DNA of 64,000 nucleotides from Aminobacterium mobile DSM 12262 (GTDB lineage Bacteria > Synergistota > Synergistia > Synergistales > Aminobacteriaceae), in NCBI RefSeq assembly GCF_000526395.1, contig NZ_JAFZ01000004.1, positions 1 to 64,000 of the forward strand, read 5' to 3'. The notes below the pieces were generated by a model. That model was given only the letters and a program-made list of their open reading frames with translations, was not told where the DNA came from and ran no database searches. The position numbers and the translations under genes are program-made. Below are positions 15,891-24,128 of the stretch, piece by piece. Position 1 is the stretch's first letter; each line of letters starts with the position of its first letter.

Positions 15891-16742
15891 ATGGCATCTT
15901 CTCTGAATCTTAAAACAGACCTTCTTATTTTTGATGTAGACGGCGTTCTCATCGATACGAGCATGTCGTATCCCCTCGTTGTCGCGGAAGCCATTCGATG
16001 GGTATGGAAATATGTTTTAGATCATCATGTTGACGCACCTGGATTCACATTAGGCCATTTTTATGCGACGAAAGTGTTTCCCCCCTTTAACGACGATTAT
16101 GATATCGCCTGGTCTTTTTTATGTGCAACCCTGGCCCAAGAAACCGAAAGCCTACGCCGTTCAGCTCCTTCTTTAAAAGAGTGGAAAAAGCTTTTAGAAA
16201 CATCTCAAGGAATGGATATAGAAGAATGGGTGAAAAAAAACGTAGGTGACAGAATTTCTCGTCTCGTGGTTCGACGAATATGTGAAGAACTTTATTACGG
16301 TGCAGAGAAAATAGAATCTATTATGGGCGAATCTCCTCTTTTCATAACATCCGGTAAAGGATACTGGCGAGAGGAGAAACCACAGATCTCTATGCACTGG
16401 AGTGATCTCTCCCTTCCTGTAGGTATTTATACAGGAAGGAGCAAGGGAGAGATGAAATTGGCACTGCAATTGCTCGGTTGGGAGGACCTTCCAGAAGAAC
16501 AAATTATTACTCCCGAATCAGGCATAACCAAACCTTCCCCTCAGGGAATTGCTCACCTATGTACACTTTTCGAGGCAAATAACCCTATCTTCTTTGGCGA
16601 TACAGAGAGCGACCGTCAAGCCCTATTACAATTTGGGAAGGGGCAATTTATTGCCATTGGGGCCCTATTGCCCTACTGGAGCATGCAGTTTAATTCTCTC
16701 TCCGAGGCTTTCTCTTTCCTTAAAAACAAAATGATCCTTTAA
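15891..16742 (+). CDS. HAD-superfamily phosphatase, subfamily IA
   Basis: The 283-residue protein has HAD motif I as FDVDGVLIDT near the N-terminus, motif II as IYTGRSKGEM, motif III Lys in GITKPSPQG and motif IV as FFGDTESDRQA. A helical cap of about 130 residues follows motif I, as in subfamily IA (beta-phosphoglucomutase/phosphoglycolate phosphatase-like). The start is placed at ATG 15891, after AAGGGG; a 16-residue upstream extension lacks a ribosome site. Its 3' end overlaps the convergent heptose kinase gene by 23 bases. The substrate is not evident. It is not the GmhB heptose bisphosphatase by motif spacing, though the neighbour is a heptose enzyme. Confidence 0.85.
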   Translation: MASSLNLKTDLLIFDVDGVLIDTSMSYPLVVAEAIRWVWKYVLDHHVDAPGFTLGHFYATKVFPPFNDDYDIAWSFLCATLAQETESLRRSAPSLKEWKKLLETSQGMDIEEWVKKNVGDRISRLVVRRICEELYYGAEKIESIMGESPLFITSGKGYWREEKPQISMHWSDLSLPVGIYTGRSKGEMKLALQLLGWEDLPEEQIITPESGITKPSPQGIAHLCTLFEANNPIFFGDTESDRQALLQFGKGQFIAIGALLPYWSMQFNSLSEAFSFLKNKMIL

Positions 16743-17736
16743 GTCTGGAAACCATCGCTTCCATATCTGTTGCATAGCAGCCGGTAAGTACTTCCTCCAA
16801 GGAAACAATGGAGGTGCCTCTTTTCTGTACTGCCACGCCTGCTGCCATATTTGCGAAACGGCAAGCCTCCTCTATGGGGAGCGTTCCACCCAGAGCTAGA
16901 GACAAAGCTGCCACAACCGTATCCCCTGCTCCTGAAACGTCATAAACTTCCATAGATAAGGCAGGCAGATGGAAACATTTCTGGGCATTGGCGTAGGTCA
17001 TTCCATCGCTTCCTTGAGTAATGAGAATACCTGATAAATTAAGACTTTGACAAAGCTCCAAGGCTCCAGCCTCCACCTCTTCCTGATCATAGAGATCCCG
17101 ACCCAGAAGCCTCCCTGCCTCTGACACATTGGGAGTAATAAGAGCCGCATCATAAAAACGATGATAGTGAGGCGGCTTGGGATCGGCAATAACCGGAACG
17201 TTATGAGCTTTCCCCCATAGAATAATTCCCTGGGCGAGAGAAGATGTAATAGTACCTTTTGCATAATCTGAGAGAACTATAACTGATGGGGATGTGGAGA
17301 GGTTCTCCAAAGCATCTAAAAACGCTTGTTCCTCTTCCATACTAAGAGAGATTTTTTTCTCTCTATCGATCCGGACTACCTGCTGATTCAAGGCCAATAC
17401 TCTTGTCTTTACAATAGTGGGAGCTTGAGCCCTCACTAACGGAGACTCAAAGTAAACACCTTTCTCTTTCACTACATTCGTTAATATTTCACCTGCACTA
17501 TCGTTGCCAATGGGGCATAGGAGAGATGCTCTCCCTCCTAAAGCCACTATATTTGTCGCCACATTAGCAGCTCCACCTGCACGATATTCATCGCGTCCCA
17601 CCACTACTACAGGAACAGGGGCTTCTGGGGAAAGGCGCGAGGCTCCTCCCCAAACATAGTGATCAAGTACAGCGTCTCCCACCACCACCACATGGACATC
17701 ACCAAAAAGTCGAGACAAAAAAACAAAAATTTCCAC
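16720..17736 (-). CDS. hldA: D-glycero-beta-D-manno-heptose-7-phosphate kinase (HldA/RfaE1-like)
   Basis: This PfkB-family kinase phosphorylates heptose 7-phosphate at C1 in the ADP-heptose route to lipopolysaccharide core. The 338 residues contain the RfaE domain I motifs GDAVLDHYVWG, RAGGAANVATNI and the catalytic PfkB signature DVSGAGDTVVAAL. The nucleotidyltransferase half (RfaE2) is not fused and is not in the window. The start is GTG six bases after the stop of the AMP-ligase gene, with AAGGG upstream. It is the last gene of an operon with the CbiA-like and acyl-CoA synthetase-like genes. Its presence supports an outer membrane with heptose-containing glycolipid. Confidence 0.88.
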   Translation of the reverse strand: MEIFVFLSRLFGDVHVVVVGDAVLDHYVWGGASRLSPEAPVPVVVVGRDEYRAGGAANVATNIVALGGRASLLCPIGNDSAGEILTNVVKEKGVYFESPLVRAQAPTIVKTRVLALNQQVVRIDREKKISLSMEEEQAFLDALENLSTSPSVIVLSDYAKGTITSSLAQGIILWGKAHNVPVIADPKPPHYHRFYDAALITPNVSEAGRLLGRDLYDQEEVEAGALELCQSLNLSGILITQGSDGMTYANAQKCFHLPALSMEVYDVSGAGDTVVAALSLALGGTLPIEEACRFANMAAGVAVQKRGTSIVSLEEVLTGCYATDMEAMVSRLKGSFCF

Positions 17737-17741
17737 TATGG

Positions 17742-19220
17742 CTACCCTTCTCTCAACTTCCTGCGCAAAACTTTACCTATACTGTTACGAGGGAAATCTT
17801 CCACAAACTCAAATATCCGCGGGGTCTTATAGTGAGCAAGCTGAGTTTTACAATAAGCATAAAGTTCCTTCGAAGTTACCTTCGGATTGCTTCGTATTAC
17901 AAAAGCTTTTACTATTTGCCCGCTCATAGAGTGAGGAATCCCCACAACAGCTGACTCTTTAACTCCAGGATAGCTGTTAAGAACCTCTTCTACCTCTTGG
18001 GGATATACATTGAACCCACCTACAATAATAATATCACTCACTCGATCCACAATAGAGATATACCCCTCTGAATCTATCCGAACCACATCTCCAGTATCAA
18101 ACCAGCCATCTTTAAATTTTTGCGCTGTATTCTCTGAATCATTAAAATATTCCTGGGCAACAGAAGGACCTCTGAGCCATAAAACCCCTTCCTGATCTGA
18201 AGGCAAGACTTTCCCACTCTCATCACGAATCTCATATTCGAAACCTGGCAACAAAGTTCCTACTGTTCCTATTTTTCGTCGCGCTCTATCAGGATTTACT
18301 GCCACTACTGGAGAACACTCCGTTAAACCGTATCCCTCCATCACCTCTACTCCGAAAATGGCACGTACACGATTATCCAGAGCCATAGGGAAACGGTCTC
18401 CACCACTCACTATCGTAGTAATTGTTTTAGGAGCCGGCACATTCCCCTTGGCAGCCGCAGCTACAAGAAGAGAGATCATAGCCGGAACGGCAATAATAAA
18501 ATTAACCCCTGTCGCATTGATGGTTTGGAGAGTGCGATCTGGTGGCATAAAATGGGGAAGAACTACTTGTCTTGCTCCCGTAAGGAGGGGTAAAAGTCCA
18601 CTGGTTGAGTAACCAAGTGTATGGAAATTTGGTAACGCATTAAGTATTATGCACTCCTCCGGCTTAAAAGCCGAGAAATGTTTTGCCGCTGCTTCAACAT
18701 TGCTATATATATTCGTACCAGAAAGAGGAACTGCCTTGGGAAGGCCAGTTGTTCCTGAAGTATAAAACATCACCGCAACATCGAGACGAGAAGAGGTGCG
18801 TTTTTCTCCGTGAAACGATGGAATATTTCCATTGAGATCCCCTTTTACCACTGGTATCCCCATTGATCCCAAGGATTCCTCGTCGAAAGGGACGCTATCA
18901 GGCACTAGGATAACGAAGGGATCAGCATGTCGAATACTACGGACAAGCGAATGTGGGCCTGCCTGTAAATTTAAAGGGACAATAGTTCCGCTCAGACGCC
19001 AACATGCTACAGAAAGAGCGAGGAGCAACGGACTGTTAGGCAACATTGTTACTAGCCTCTGTCCTCCTTCAAAACCGGCTTCACTAAGCACTTTTTCCAA
19101 TTTATTTACAGTAGTATTGAATCGCGCTCGGCTCCACCATTCGCCATTCCACCAAAGATACTCTCTTTCAGGATCTTTTTGGTAAAGGTCACTGACCACT
19201 TCGTCAAGTCTTTTCCCCAT
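17742..19220 (-). CDS. AMP-dependent acyl-CoA synthetase/ligase
   Basis: The 492-residue ANL-superfamily enzyme activates a carboxylic acid as acyl-AMP and transfers it, normally to CoA. It carries the P-loop-like motif YTSGTTGLPKA, the GYGLTECSP motif, the hinge Asp region WFDTGDVV, and the C-terminal catalytic lysine in SIGKVLRRKL. Length and motifs fit medium/long-chain acyl-CoA synthetases, but the acyl substrate cannot be read from sequence. The start ATG follows AGGGGGC. It lies 37 bases after the CbiA-like gene and 5 bases before the heptose kinase gene, which hints at a lipid or glycolipid role for the operon. Confidence 0.88.
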   Translation of the reverse strand: MGKRLDEVVSDLYQKDPEREYLWWNGEWWSRARFNTTVNKLEKVLSEAGFEGGQRLVTMLPNSPLLLALSVACWRLSGTIVPLNLQAGPHSLVRSIRHADPFVILVPDSVPFDEESLGSMGIPVVKGDLNGNIPSFHGEKRTSSRLDVAVMFYTSGTTGLPKAVPLSGTNIYSNVEAAAKHFSAFKPEECIILNALPNFHTLGYSTSGLLPLLTGARQVVLPHFMPPDRTLQTINATGVNFIIAVPAMISLLVAAAAKGNVPAPKTITTIVSGGDRFPMALDNRVRAIFGVEVMEGYGLTECSPVVAVNPDRARRKIGTVGTLLPGFEYEIRDESGKVLPSDQEGVLWLRGPSVAQEYFNDSENTAQKFKDGWFDTGDVVRIDSEGYISIVDRVSDIIIVGGFNVYPQEVEEVLNSYPGVKESAVVGIPHSMSGQIVKAFVIRSNPKVTSKELYAYCKTQLAHYKTPRIFEFVEDFPRNSIGKVLRRKLREG

Positions 19221-19257
19221 TTAGTAACTGCCCCCTAATACGATCGAAACTTTTATT

Positions 19258-20655
19258 TTATCTTTTTCGCAACGTAAGCCAATTAGAAACAGATTCTGCG
19301 CAACTCCAAAGCTCTAAGACAACATGAGAAGCTACGCCATACCCCAGTTCCCAACCAGCTTGATCTATCTCTTGCAAAGAATCTGGGTGGACACACCCCC
19401 ACAAACCCCTTTCCGTAGAGCTTTTAAAGAGAAGACGGGCATAGGGAACCCTGTATCCCCGAGCCTTCTCTCCCCGATCTAAAAAGAGGCCCTTGGTAAA
19501 AGATTGGATCTGTAAAGACTCCGGCCCCCCTTCTTCCAAGATATCTGGAAGAGTAAAGATTCCGTCATAGTTAAAAAGCCCTAAACCTTCGTAGGATCGA
19601 CCACCAGGAAGAGAGAAAGCCTGTCCCAATAACGGCGTCGAGCCCCCATTCACCATAATGGGTTTGCGAGAAAGAAAAAGATTTTTCACTTGTCCCTGCG
19701 TCTCGTGATCCCCTATCAAAACATCGGCGGCTAAGAAACCTATGCCGTGGGGGATATACATGGCATCTATTTCGTGAGTGGATAAAGAAACAAAAGAAGA
19801 AGTTCTTACTACGTCACAACCAAGATAGGAAAAAAGTTGCTCTGCATTATCGCCTGCAAGACTAAAAGCTGGATGATCATATACTGCCACTGTGAAATGA
19901 GATAGTTGTCGTACATTAAGATCTTGAGGACAACTCCACCGCAAATCCAACGTTGCAAGGGCCGCAATAGAAGCCCAATCTACCTGATCGACCAACCCCA
20001 CAAGTTGCGCAGCTGCTGCCCTCAAAGCTAATATGAACCGCGAGCCTCTTTCAGGGAGCGAAAGTTCAAAAAGAGAAGCCCATTGACGTTGCAAGTATGC
20101 AGGGATATACCCCAGACTAATCAAAGGTGTTCTGCGCCCTTGTTCGATTTCAAGAAGCTGATATTCTCTTGGATTAAAGACCGACATATACAACATTGCC
20201 AGAACAGAGGCTGGGCCACCGGCAACTCCATCACATTGAGATACAAGGTTTTCTACAGTTCTAGCCGTTAATGTTGCAGCTGTATCCCCATATACTATAG
20301 GAACGATTCCACATCCAAGGGCTCTTCCTACTTCAATAGTTAAAGGAGAGACGGTGATCATATCTTCCTTGCTTCTCTCTCCAAGAGGAGCAATAATTAT
20401 ATTCAGAGCACTGCTATCAGCAGATTGCTGAAAAAGAGACTTTAAATTCTTTTGGCTGCCGCAAAGGAAGGGATCTAGCACTGTTACTGACTGCCCGCAT
20501 ATACGCTGTAACAGTAAAACGAGTTTCTCATCAACTCCTGCACAAAACAGCCGGAGAGGGTATCTTAGCTGTTTCATGGCGCTCATAACTAAAGCAACAG
20601 GCGGAACCTCCCCTTTTCTTCGTTCATCAGCAAGTATAAGCCGAGGGATATCCAA
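19258..20655 (-). CDS. Degenerate CbiA/CobB-like protein (cobyrinate amidase fold, active sites lost)
   Basis: The 465-residue protein aligns by eye over its full length with cobyrinate a,c-diamide synthase CbiA/CobB. Shared landmarks are PRLILA at the start, VLDPFLCG (61-66; NLDPFL in CbiA), LGCGIVPIVYG, PLISLGYIPAYLQ, LVDQVDWASIAALA and VAVYDHPAFSL. But the P-loop GSGKTT is replaced by ERRKGEVPP. The EGVMGLYDG loop is replaced by APLGERSKE. The glutaminase Cys motif ECGG is VNGG (335-338), and the C-terminal HLH is VLE. It is probably a pseudoenzyme without ATP or glutamine hydrolysis. The start is TTG after AGGGG. It leads an operon with an acyl-CoA synthetase and a heptose kinase and is divergent from asnS. 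Function is unknown. Confidence 0.8.
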   Translation of the reverse strand: MDIPRLILADERRKGEVPPVALVMSAMKQLRYPLRLFCAGVDEKLVLLLQRICGQSVTVLDPFLCGSQKNLKSLFQQSADSSALNIIIAPLGERSKEDMITVSPLTIEVGRALGCGIVPIVYGDTAATLTARTVENLVSQCDGVAGGPASVLAMLYMSVFNPREYQLLEIEQGRRTPLISLGYIPAYLQRQWASLFELSLPERGSRFILALRAAAAQLVGLVDQVDWASIAALATLDLRWSCPQDLNVRQLSHFTVAVYDHPAFSLAGDNAEQLFSYLGCDVVRTSSFVSLSTHEIDAMYIPHGIGFLAADVLIGDHETQGQVKNLFLSRKPIMVNGGSTPLLGQAFSLPGGRSYEGLGLFNYDGIFTLPDILEEGGPESLQIQSFTKGLFLDRGEKARGYRVPYARLLFKSSTERGLWGCVHPDSLQEIDQAGWELGYGVASHVVLELWSCAESVSNWLTLRKR

Positions 20656-20741
20656 CTAAAACGCCCCTTTTTATAGATATGAAACTTAGTGTATCATATA
20701 TATCGATCGTAATATACATGATAAGACGGAGGTTGGTCGAG

Positions 20742-22046
20742 ATGTCCGCACCATGGATCTACATTAAAGATCTCTCTCTTTACGAGGGGCAAACCGTCAC
20801 AGTAAAAGGATGGATGTACAACAAACGAAGCTCTGGGAAAATTCATTTTCTTCAACTCCGTGACGGAACTGGAACGGTACAAGGCGTTATGGTAAAAAAT
20901 GAGGTATCTGAAGATGATTTCGAAGAAGGGAAACGACTCTGGCTGGAAGCTTCAGTGAAAGTTGAGGGGACAGTAAGACTGGACACACGGGCCCCATCAG
21001 GAGTAGAGCTAACCATTACTGGCCTTCGGACCATACAAAATCCAGAAGAAGAGTACCCGTTGGGGAAAAAAGACCATGGGATCGATTTCTTACTCGATCA
21101 TCGTCATCTTTGGCTTCGCAGTAGCCGGCAACAAGCAATCATGCGAATTCGAGAACGTGTTATATGGTCAGCGAGAGAATATCTGCATAAAGAAGGGTTT
21201 ATGCTCATCGACAGTCCAATTCTCACAGGGTCCATAGGAGAAGGTGCTGCAGGTCTCTTCGAAATGGACTATTTTGAAGAGACAAAGGCATATCTGGCAC
21301 AGACAGGGCAACTCTACGCAGAAGCCGCAGCAGCAGCTTTCGGCAAAGTTTACTGCTTTGGCCCTACATTCAGAGCAGAGAAATCTAAAACCCGACGACA
21401 TCTCACCGAATTCTGGATGTTAGAACCAGAAGTAGCTTTTTACGACCACAATAAGAATATTGAACTTCAGGAAAAACTTGTTTCATATATAGTGGAACAA
21501 GTTTTGGACAATTGTCGTCAAGAATTGGAGAGTTTAGAACGAGATATTTCAAAATTAGAACGGATAAAAGCTCCTTTTTATAGAATAACTTACGACAAGG
21601 CTATGGAAATACTTCACGAACTAGGGAGCCAAACTCCCTACGGAGATGACTTCGGGAATGAAGATGAAACAATACTCACCCAGCAATTTGATAAACCAAT
21701 TTTTGTGGAATGTTACCCTAAAAAGGTAAAAGCTTTCTATATGAAGGAACACCCGGAAAATCCTGATCTCGTTTTATGCGATGATCTTCTGGCACCAGAA
21801 GGATATGGAGAAATTATTGGAGGATCTCAGCGAGAAGATGACCTCCATCGCCTCCTTGGTCGCATTCACGAAGAGGGACTGTCTGAGGAATCTTACGATT
21901 GGTATCTTGATCTGCGCAAATTCGGAACCTTCGTTCACAGTGGATTTGGCATGGGAATTGAAAGGGTCGTGGCATGGATCTGCGGCCTTGATCATATTCG
22001 GGAAGCCATCCCCTGGCCACGGACCATCTACAGAATAAAACCTTAA
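20742..22046 (+). CDS. asnS: Asparaginyl-tRNA synthetase
   Basis: AsnS charges tRNA-Asn with asparagine. The 434-residue class IIb synthetase has the N-terminal OB-fold anticodon domain (VTVKGWMYNKRSSGKIHFLQ region), class II motif 2 in FRAEKSKTRRHLTEFWMLE, and motif 3 in GFGMGIERVVAWI. The start ATG at 20742 follows GGAGG; the longer reading from 20679 begins inside the divergent promoter region and is rejected. Asn-specific features such as the TEFWMLEPE stretch favour AsnS over AspS. It faces the CbiA-like gene across about 86 bases and converges on gdh. Confidence 0.95.
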   Translation: MSAPWIYIKDLSLYEGQTVTVKGWMYNKRSSGKIHFLQLRDGTGTVQGVMVKNEVSEDDFEEGKRLWLEASVKVEGTVRLDTRAPSGVELTITGLRTIQNPEEEYPLGKKDHGIDFLLDHRHLWLRSSRQQAIMRIRERVIWSAREYLHKEGFMLIDSPILTGSIGEGAAGLFEMDYFEETKAYLAQTGQLYAEAAAAAFGKVYCFGPTFRAEKSKTRRHLTEFWMLEPEVAFYDHNKNIELQEKLVSYIVEQVLDNCRQELESLERDISKLERIKAPFYRITYDKAMEILHELGSQTPYGDDFGNEDETILTQQFDKPIFVECYPKKVKAFYMKEHPENPDLVLCDDLLAPEGYGEIIGGSQREDDLHRLLGRIHEEGLSEESYDWYLDLRKFGTFVHSGFGMGIERVVAWICGLDHIREAIPWPRTIYRIKP

Positions 22047-22154
22047 AACGCTATGTGGTTACCGCTGAGATCTTCAGGGATTTTATAGTTGGTAACCATC
22101 TAGATGGGGATAAAGGGAAAGAAATTATCGTGTATAACTAATACTTTTTAATTT

Positions 22155-22189
22155 AAAGAGCGGGACAAACTTCTTTCGCCCCGCTCTTT
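22155..22189. terminator. Bidirectional terminator between asnS and gdh
   Basis: A 10-bp stem, AAAGAGCGGG/CCCGCTCTTT with a 15-base loop, lies between the convergent asnS and gdh genes. The A/T-rich ends provide a weak U-tract in both directions. Confidence 0.7.
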
Positions 22190-22225
22190 CCAATCACAGC
22201 ACAATAAGACAAACTTACAAGAAAC

Positions 22226-23506
22226 TTACAGAAAAACTCCTCTCATGCGAGCAGCATCTGCTACACGCTGAATGGCTGCCATAAAGGCTGCCCGGCGCAT
22301 TTTAACGTTCTTTTCCTCAGAGTAACCCCAAACTTTTTTGAAATTCTCTTTCATGATTCGGATCAAACGTTCGTTATACTCTTCTATGGACCAGAAGAAT
22401 CCACCGAGGTTCTGAGCCCACTCGAAGTATGAGCCTATAACTCCGCCTGAGTTAGCAAGAAAATCTGGAACAATCAAAACGCCCTTCTCATCGAGGATAG
22501 CATCAGCACCAGGAGTTAAGGGACCATTAGCAGCTTCAACAATATATCGCGCCTTAACTTTGTCAGCGTTTTTATCGTTGATTACGCCTTCAAGAGCTGC
22601 AGGAATAAAGAGATCTACATCGAGGAAAAGGATGTCAGTAAGTCCCATCTTCTCAAGGCCTGGCTGCTCATAGCCTTCAAGAAGTTTCTTGGGATGGACA
22701 TTCTGCACATGATGCATGGCCTTATCAATATCTATACCGTCTTTGCAATAATATGTTCCTGTAATATCGCTGATACCAACTACTTTTCCGCCAGCATCCT
22801 GAAGAGTCTTTGCGGCATAGGTTCCAACGTTACCAAAGCCCTGGATAGCGAAAGTCGCGCCTTTTACATCCTTCTTCAAAGCCTTGAAAAGCTCAAGAGC
22901 ACACGTAGCAACACCATATCCCGTTGCTGCCGTGCGACCTTTCGATCCCCAGAGACCCACTGGTTTACCCGTAAAAATAGCAGGTTCTAAGCGGCCTCTC
23001 ATTTTACTGATGGTGTCCATGAACCAAATCATCTCAGGAGCTCCTGTATTCACGTCTGGAGCAGGAACGTCAGTCCAGGCATCAAGGAAGGGCTCCATAC
23101 GAGCTGCATAGGTTCTCGCTACACGTTCTTTTTCCTTCTTCGACATTTCGAGGGGATCACAGCAAACGCCACCTTTCCCTCCGCCGTAAGGAATACCTGC
23201 GAGGGAACATTTCCATGTCATCATCATAGCAAGAGCTTCACACTCGTCCAAGCAGACTTCCGGATGGAATCGAACTCCACCCTTCGCTGGCCCAACAGCC
23301 GTAGAATGTTGCACGCGATAGCCTTCAAATACCTTGATAGTTCCATCATCCATTTCTACAGGAATGGAGACTGCAACCTTACGCTCAGAGTGGCTCAGAA
23401 TTTCAACAAGCCCATCTTCGAGGCCCATCTCTTCGGCAGCACCATAGAAGTTTTTCAGGGCCGTATCAAGGAGCACATTAGAGGACGTACGCTTAACCAC
23501 GGACAT
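22226..23506 (-). CDS. gdhA: Glu/Leu/Phe/Val dehydrogenase (glutamate dehydrogenase type)
   Basis: The enzyme deaminates glutamate oxidatively to 2-oxoglutarate and ammonia, or the reverse, with NAD(P). The 426 residues contain the substrate lysine motif PYGGGKGGV, the K in GPAKGGVR, and the Rossmann GFGNVGTYAAK. Length and pattern fit hexameric class II GDH as in clostridia and archaea. An ATG at 23506 is used with AGGAGG ten bases before; a TTG one codon earlier is an alternative. It is monocistronic, convergent with asnS. In an amino-acid fermenter this is a central catabolic enzyme. Confidence 0.93.
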   Translation of the reverse strand: MSVVKRTSSNVLLDTALKNFYGAAEEMGLEDGLVEILSHSERKVAVSIPVEMDDGTIKVFEGYRVQHSTAVGPAKGGVRFHPEVCLDECEALAMMMTWKCSLAGIPYGGGKGGVCCDPLEMSKKEKERVARTYAARMEPFLDAWTDVPAPDVNTGAPEMIWFMDTISKMRGRLEPAIFTGKPVGLWGSKGRTAATGYGVATCALELFKALKKDVKGATFAIQGFGNVGTYAAKTLQDAGGKVVGISDITGTYYCKDGIDIDKAMHHVQNVHPKKLLEGYEQPGLEKMGLTDILFLDVDLFIPAALEGVINDKNADKVKARYIVEAANGPLTPGADAILDEKGVLIVPDFLANSGGVIGSYFEWAQNLGGFFWSIEEYNERLIRIMKENFKKVWGYSEEKNVKMRRAAFMAAIQRVADAARMRGVFL

Positions 23507-23713
23507 CAAACAAACACCTCCTACAAGCTAACGGTTCACGCCATTATTCAAACCAACGTCATTAAGAACTCTTTATTTACAATAATATCACGAATTTTAC
23601 ATACCACCCAACAATAGACCGTCAATTTTGTTAAATAGTACTTTATACCCAGAATTAACTCGATAATTCAGAAAAAGGAATACTTTATACTGTATGTTGT
23701 GCTCTTTATACAT

Positions 23714-23748
23714 AAAAAAGAGGAAGAGGGTTAACCCTCTTCCTCTTT
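23714..23748 (-). terminator. Terminator of the apgM to selenoprotein operon
   Basis: A perfect 16-bp inverted repeat, AAAGAGGAAGAGGGTT with its complement, lies 15 bases after the stop codon of the selenoprotein gene. On the minus strand it ends in six consecutive T residues. Confidence 0.85.
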
Positions 23749-23763
23749 CAAAGCTTCATTTTC

Positions 23764-24093
23764 CTAATGGCAATGACAACTTCCACAACTACTAGATCGT
23801 GAATGTCCGATGAGAGCTGATTCCACAACAAGGTTCGACGCCCAAAGGAAGCCTCTCAATTCTATTTTTACCTCATCGTTCTGGAACTCCATGAAATCTG
23901 GAATCCATAACTTTACTCCCTTTACATCATAGGAAGTATATCCCTGAGCCGCTGGCGGCATACCACTCTCTACGAGAACGGCACGAACAGCAGCTCAACC
24001 ACCACCTACGTTTCTTTCAATTAAGAAAGCTTCACTCATCTTCGACAAACGTTCAAATGCTTTATCAGATATGGCGATTTTTAAATCTCTCAT
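23764..24093 (-). CDS. HesB/IscA-like selenoprotein with in-frame UGA (Sec33)
   Basis: Read through one UGA (23995-23997), this frame gives a 109-residue protein from ATG 24093, nine bases after GGAGG, to TAG. The sequence around the UGA is NVGGG-U-AAVRAV. It resembles the GGGC motif of HesB/IscA A-type carriers with selenocysteine in place of the first cluster cysteine, and the C-terminus carries CGSCHC in place of CGCGxSF. A HesB-like selenoprotein family is known. A long hairpin starts at the UGA (described separately). The gene closes the operon apgM-yhaM-rluA and has its own terminator. Normal annotation would report only the last 65 residues. Sec insertion genes are not in this window. 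A nonsense mutation is the alternative but is much less likely. Confidence 0.85.
23946..23996 (-). promoter_or_regulatory. Bacterial SECIS-like hairpin
   Basis: The mRNA immediately at and after the UGA can fold into a two-part stem. The outer arms GAGCTGCTG (23988-23996) and CAGCGGCTC (23946-23954) pair over 9 bp. The inner arms CGTGCCGTTCTC (23974-23985) and GAGAGTGGTATG (23959-23970) pair over 12 bp with G-U wobbles around a GUA loop. The apical loop is 21 nucleotides after the UGA, inside the range known for bacterial SECIS elements bound by SelB. Confidence 0.75.
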
Positions 24094-24128
24094 GCCTCTA
24101 CACCTCCACTCCCTCTATCTTAAAAGCA

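Noticed and set aside
20656-20741. Cobalamin riboswitch near the CbiA-like gene
   Set aside because: The gap is only about 86 bases, much too short for a riboswitch of that class, and no B12-box-like sequence was seen.
23764-23961. Stand-alone 65-residue ORF starting at an internal ATG (MPPAAQ...)
   Set aside because: It has no ribosome site and is the second part of a longer frame interrupted by UGA; the whole frame has a good start with GGAGG and a HesB-like pattern.
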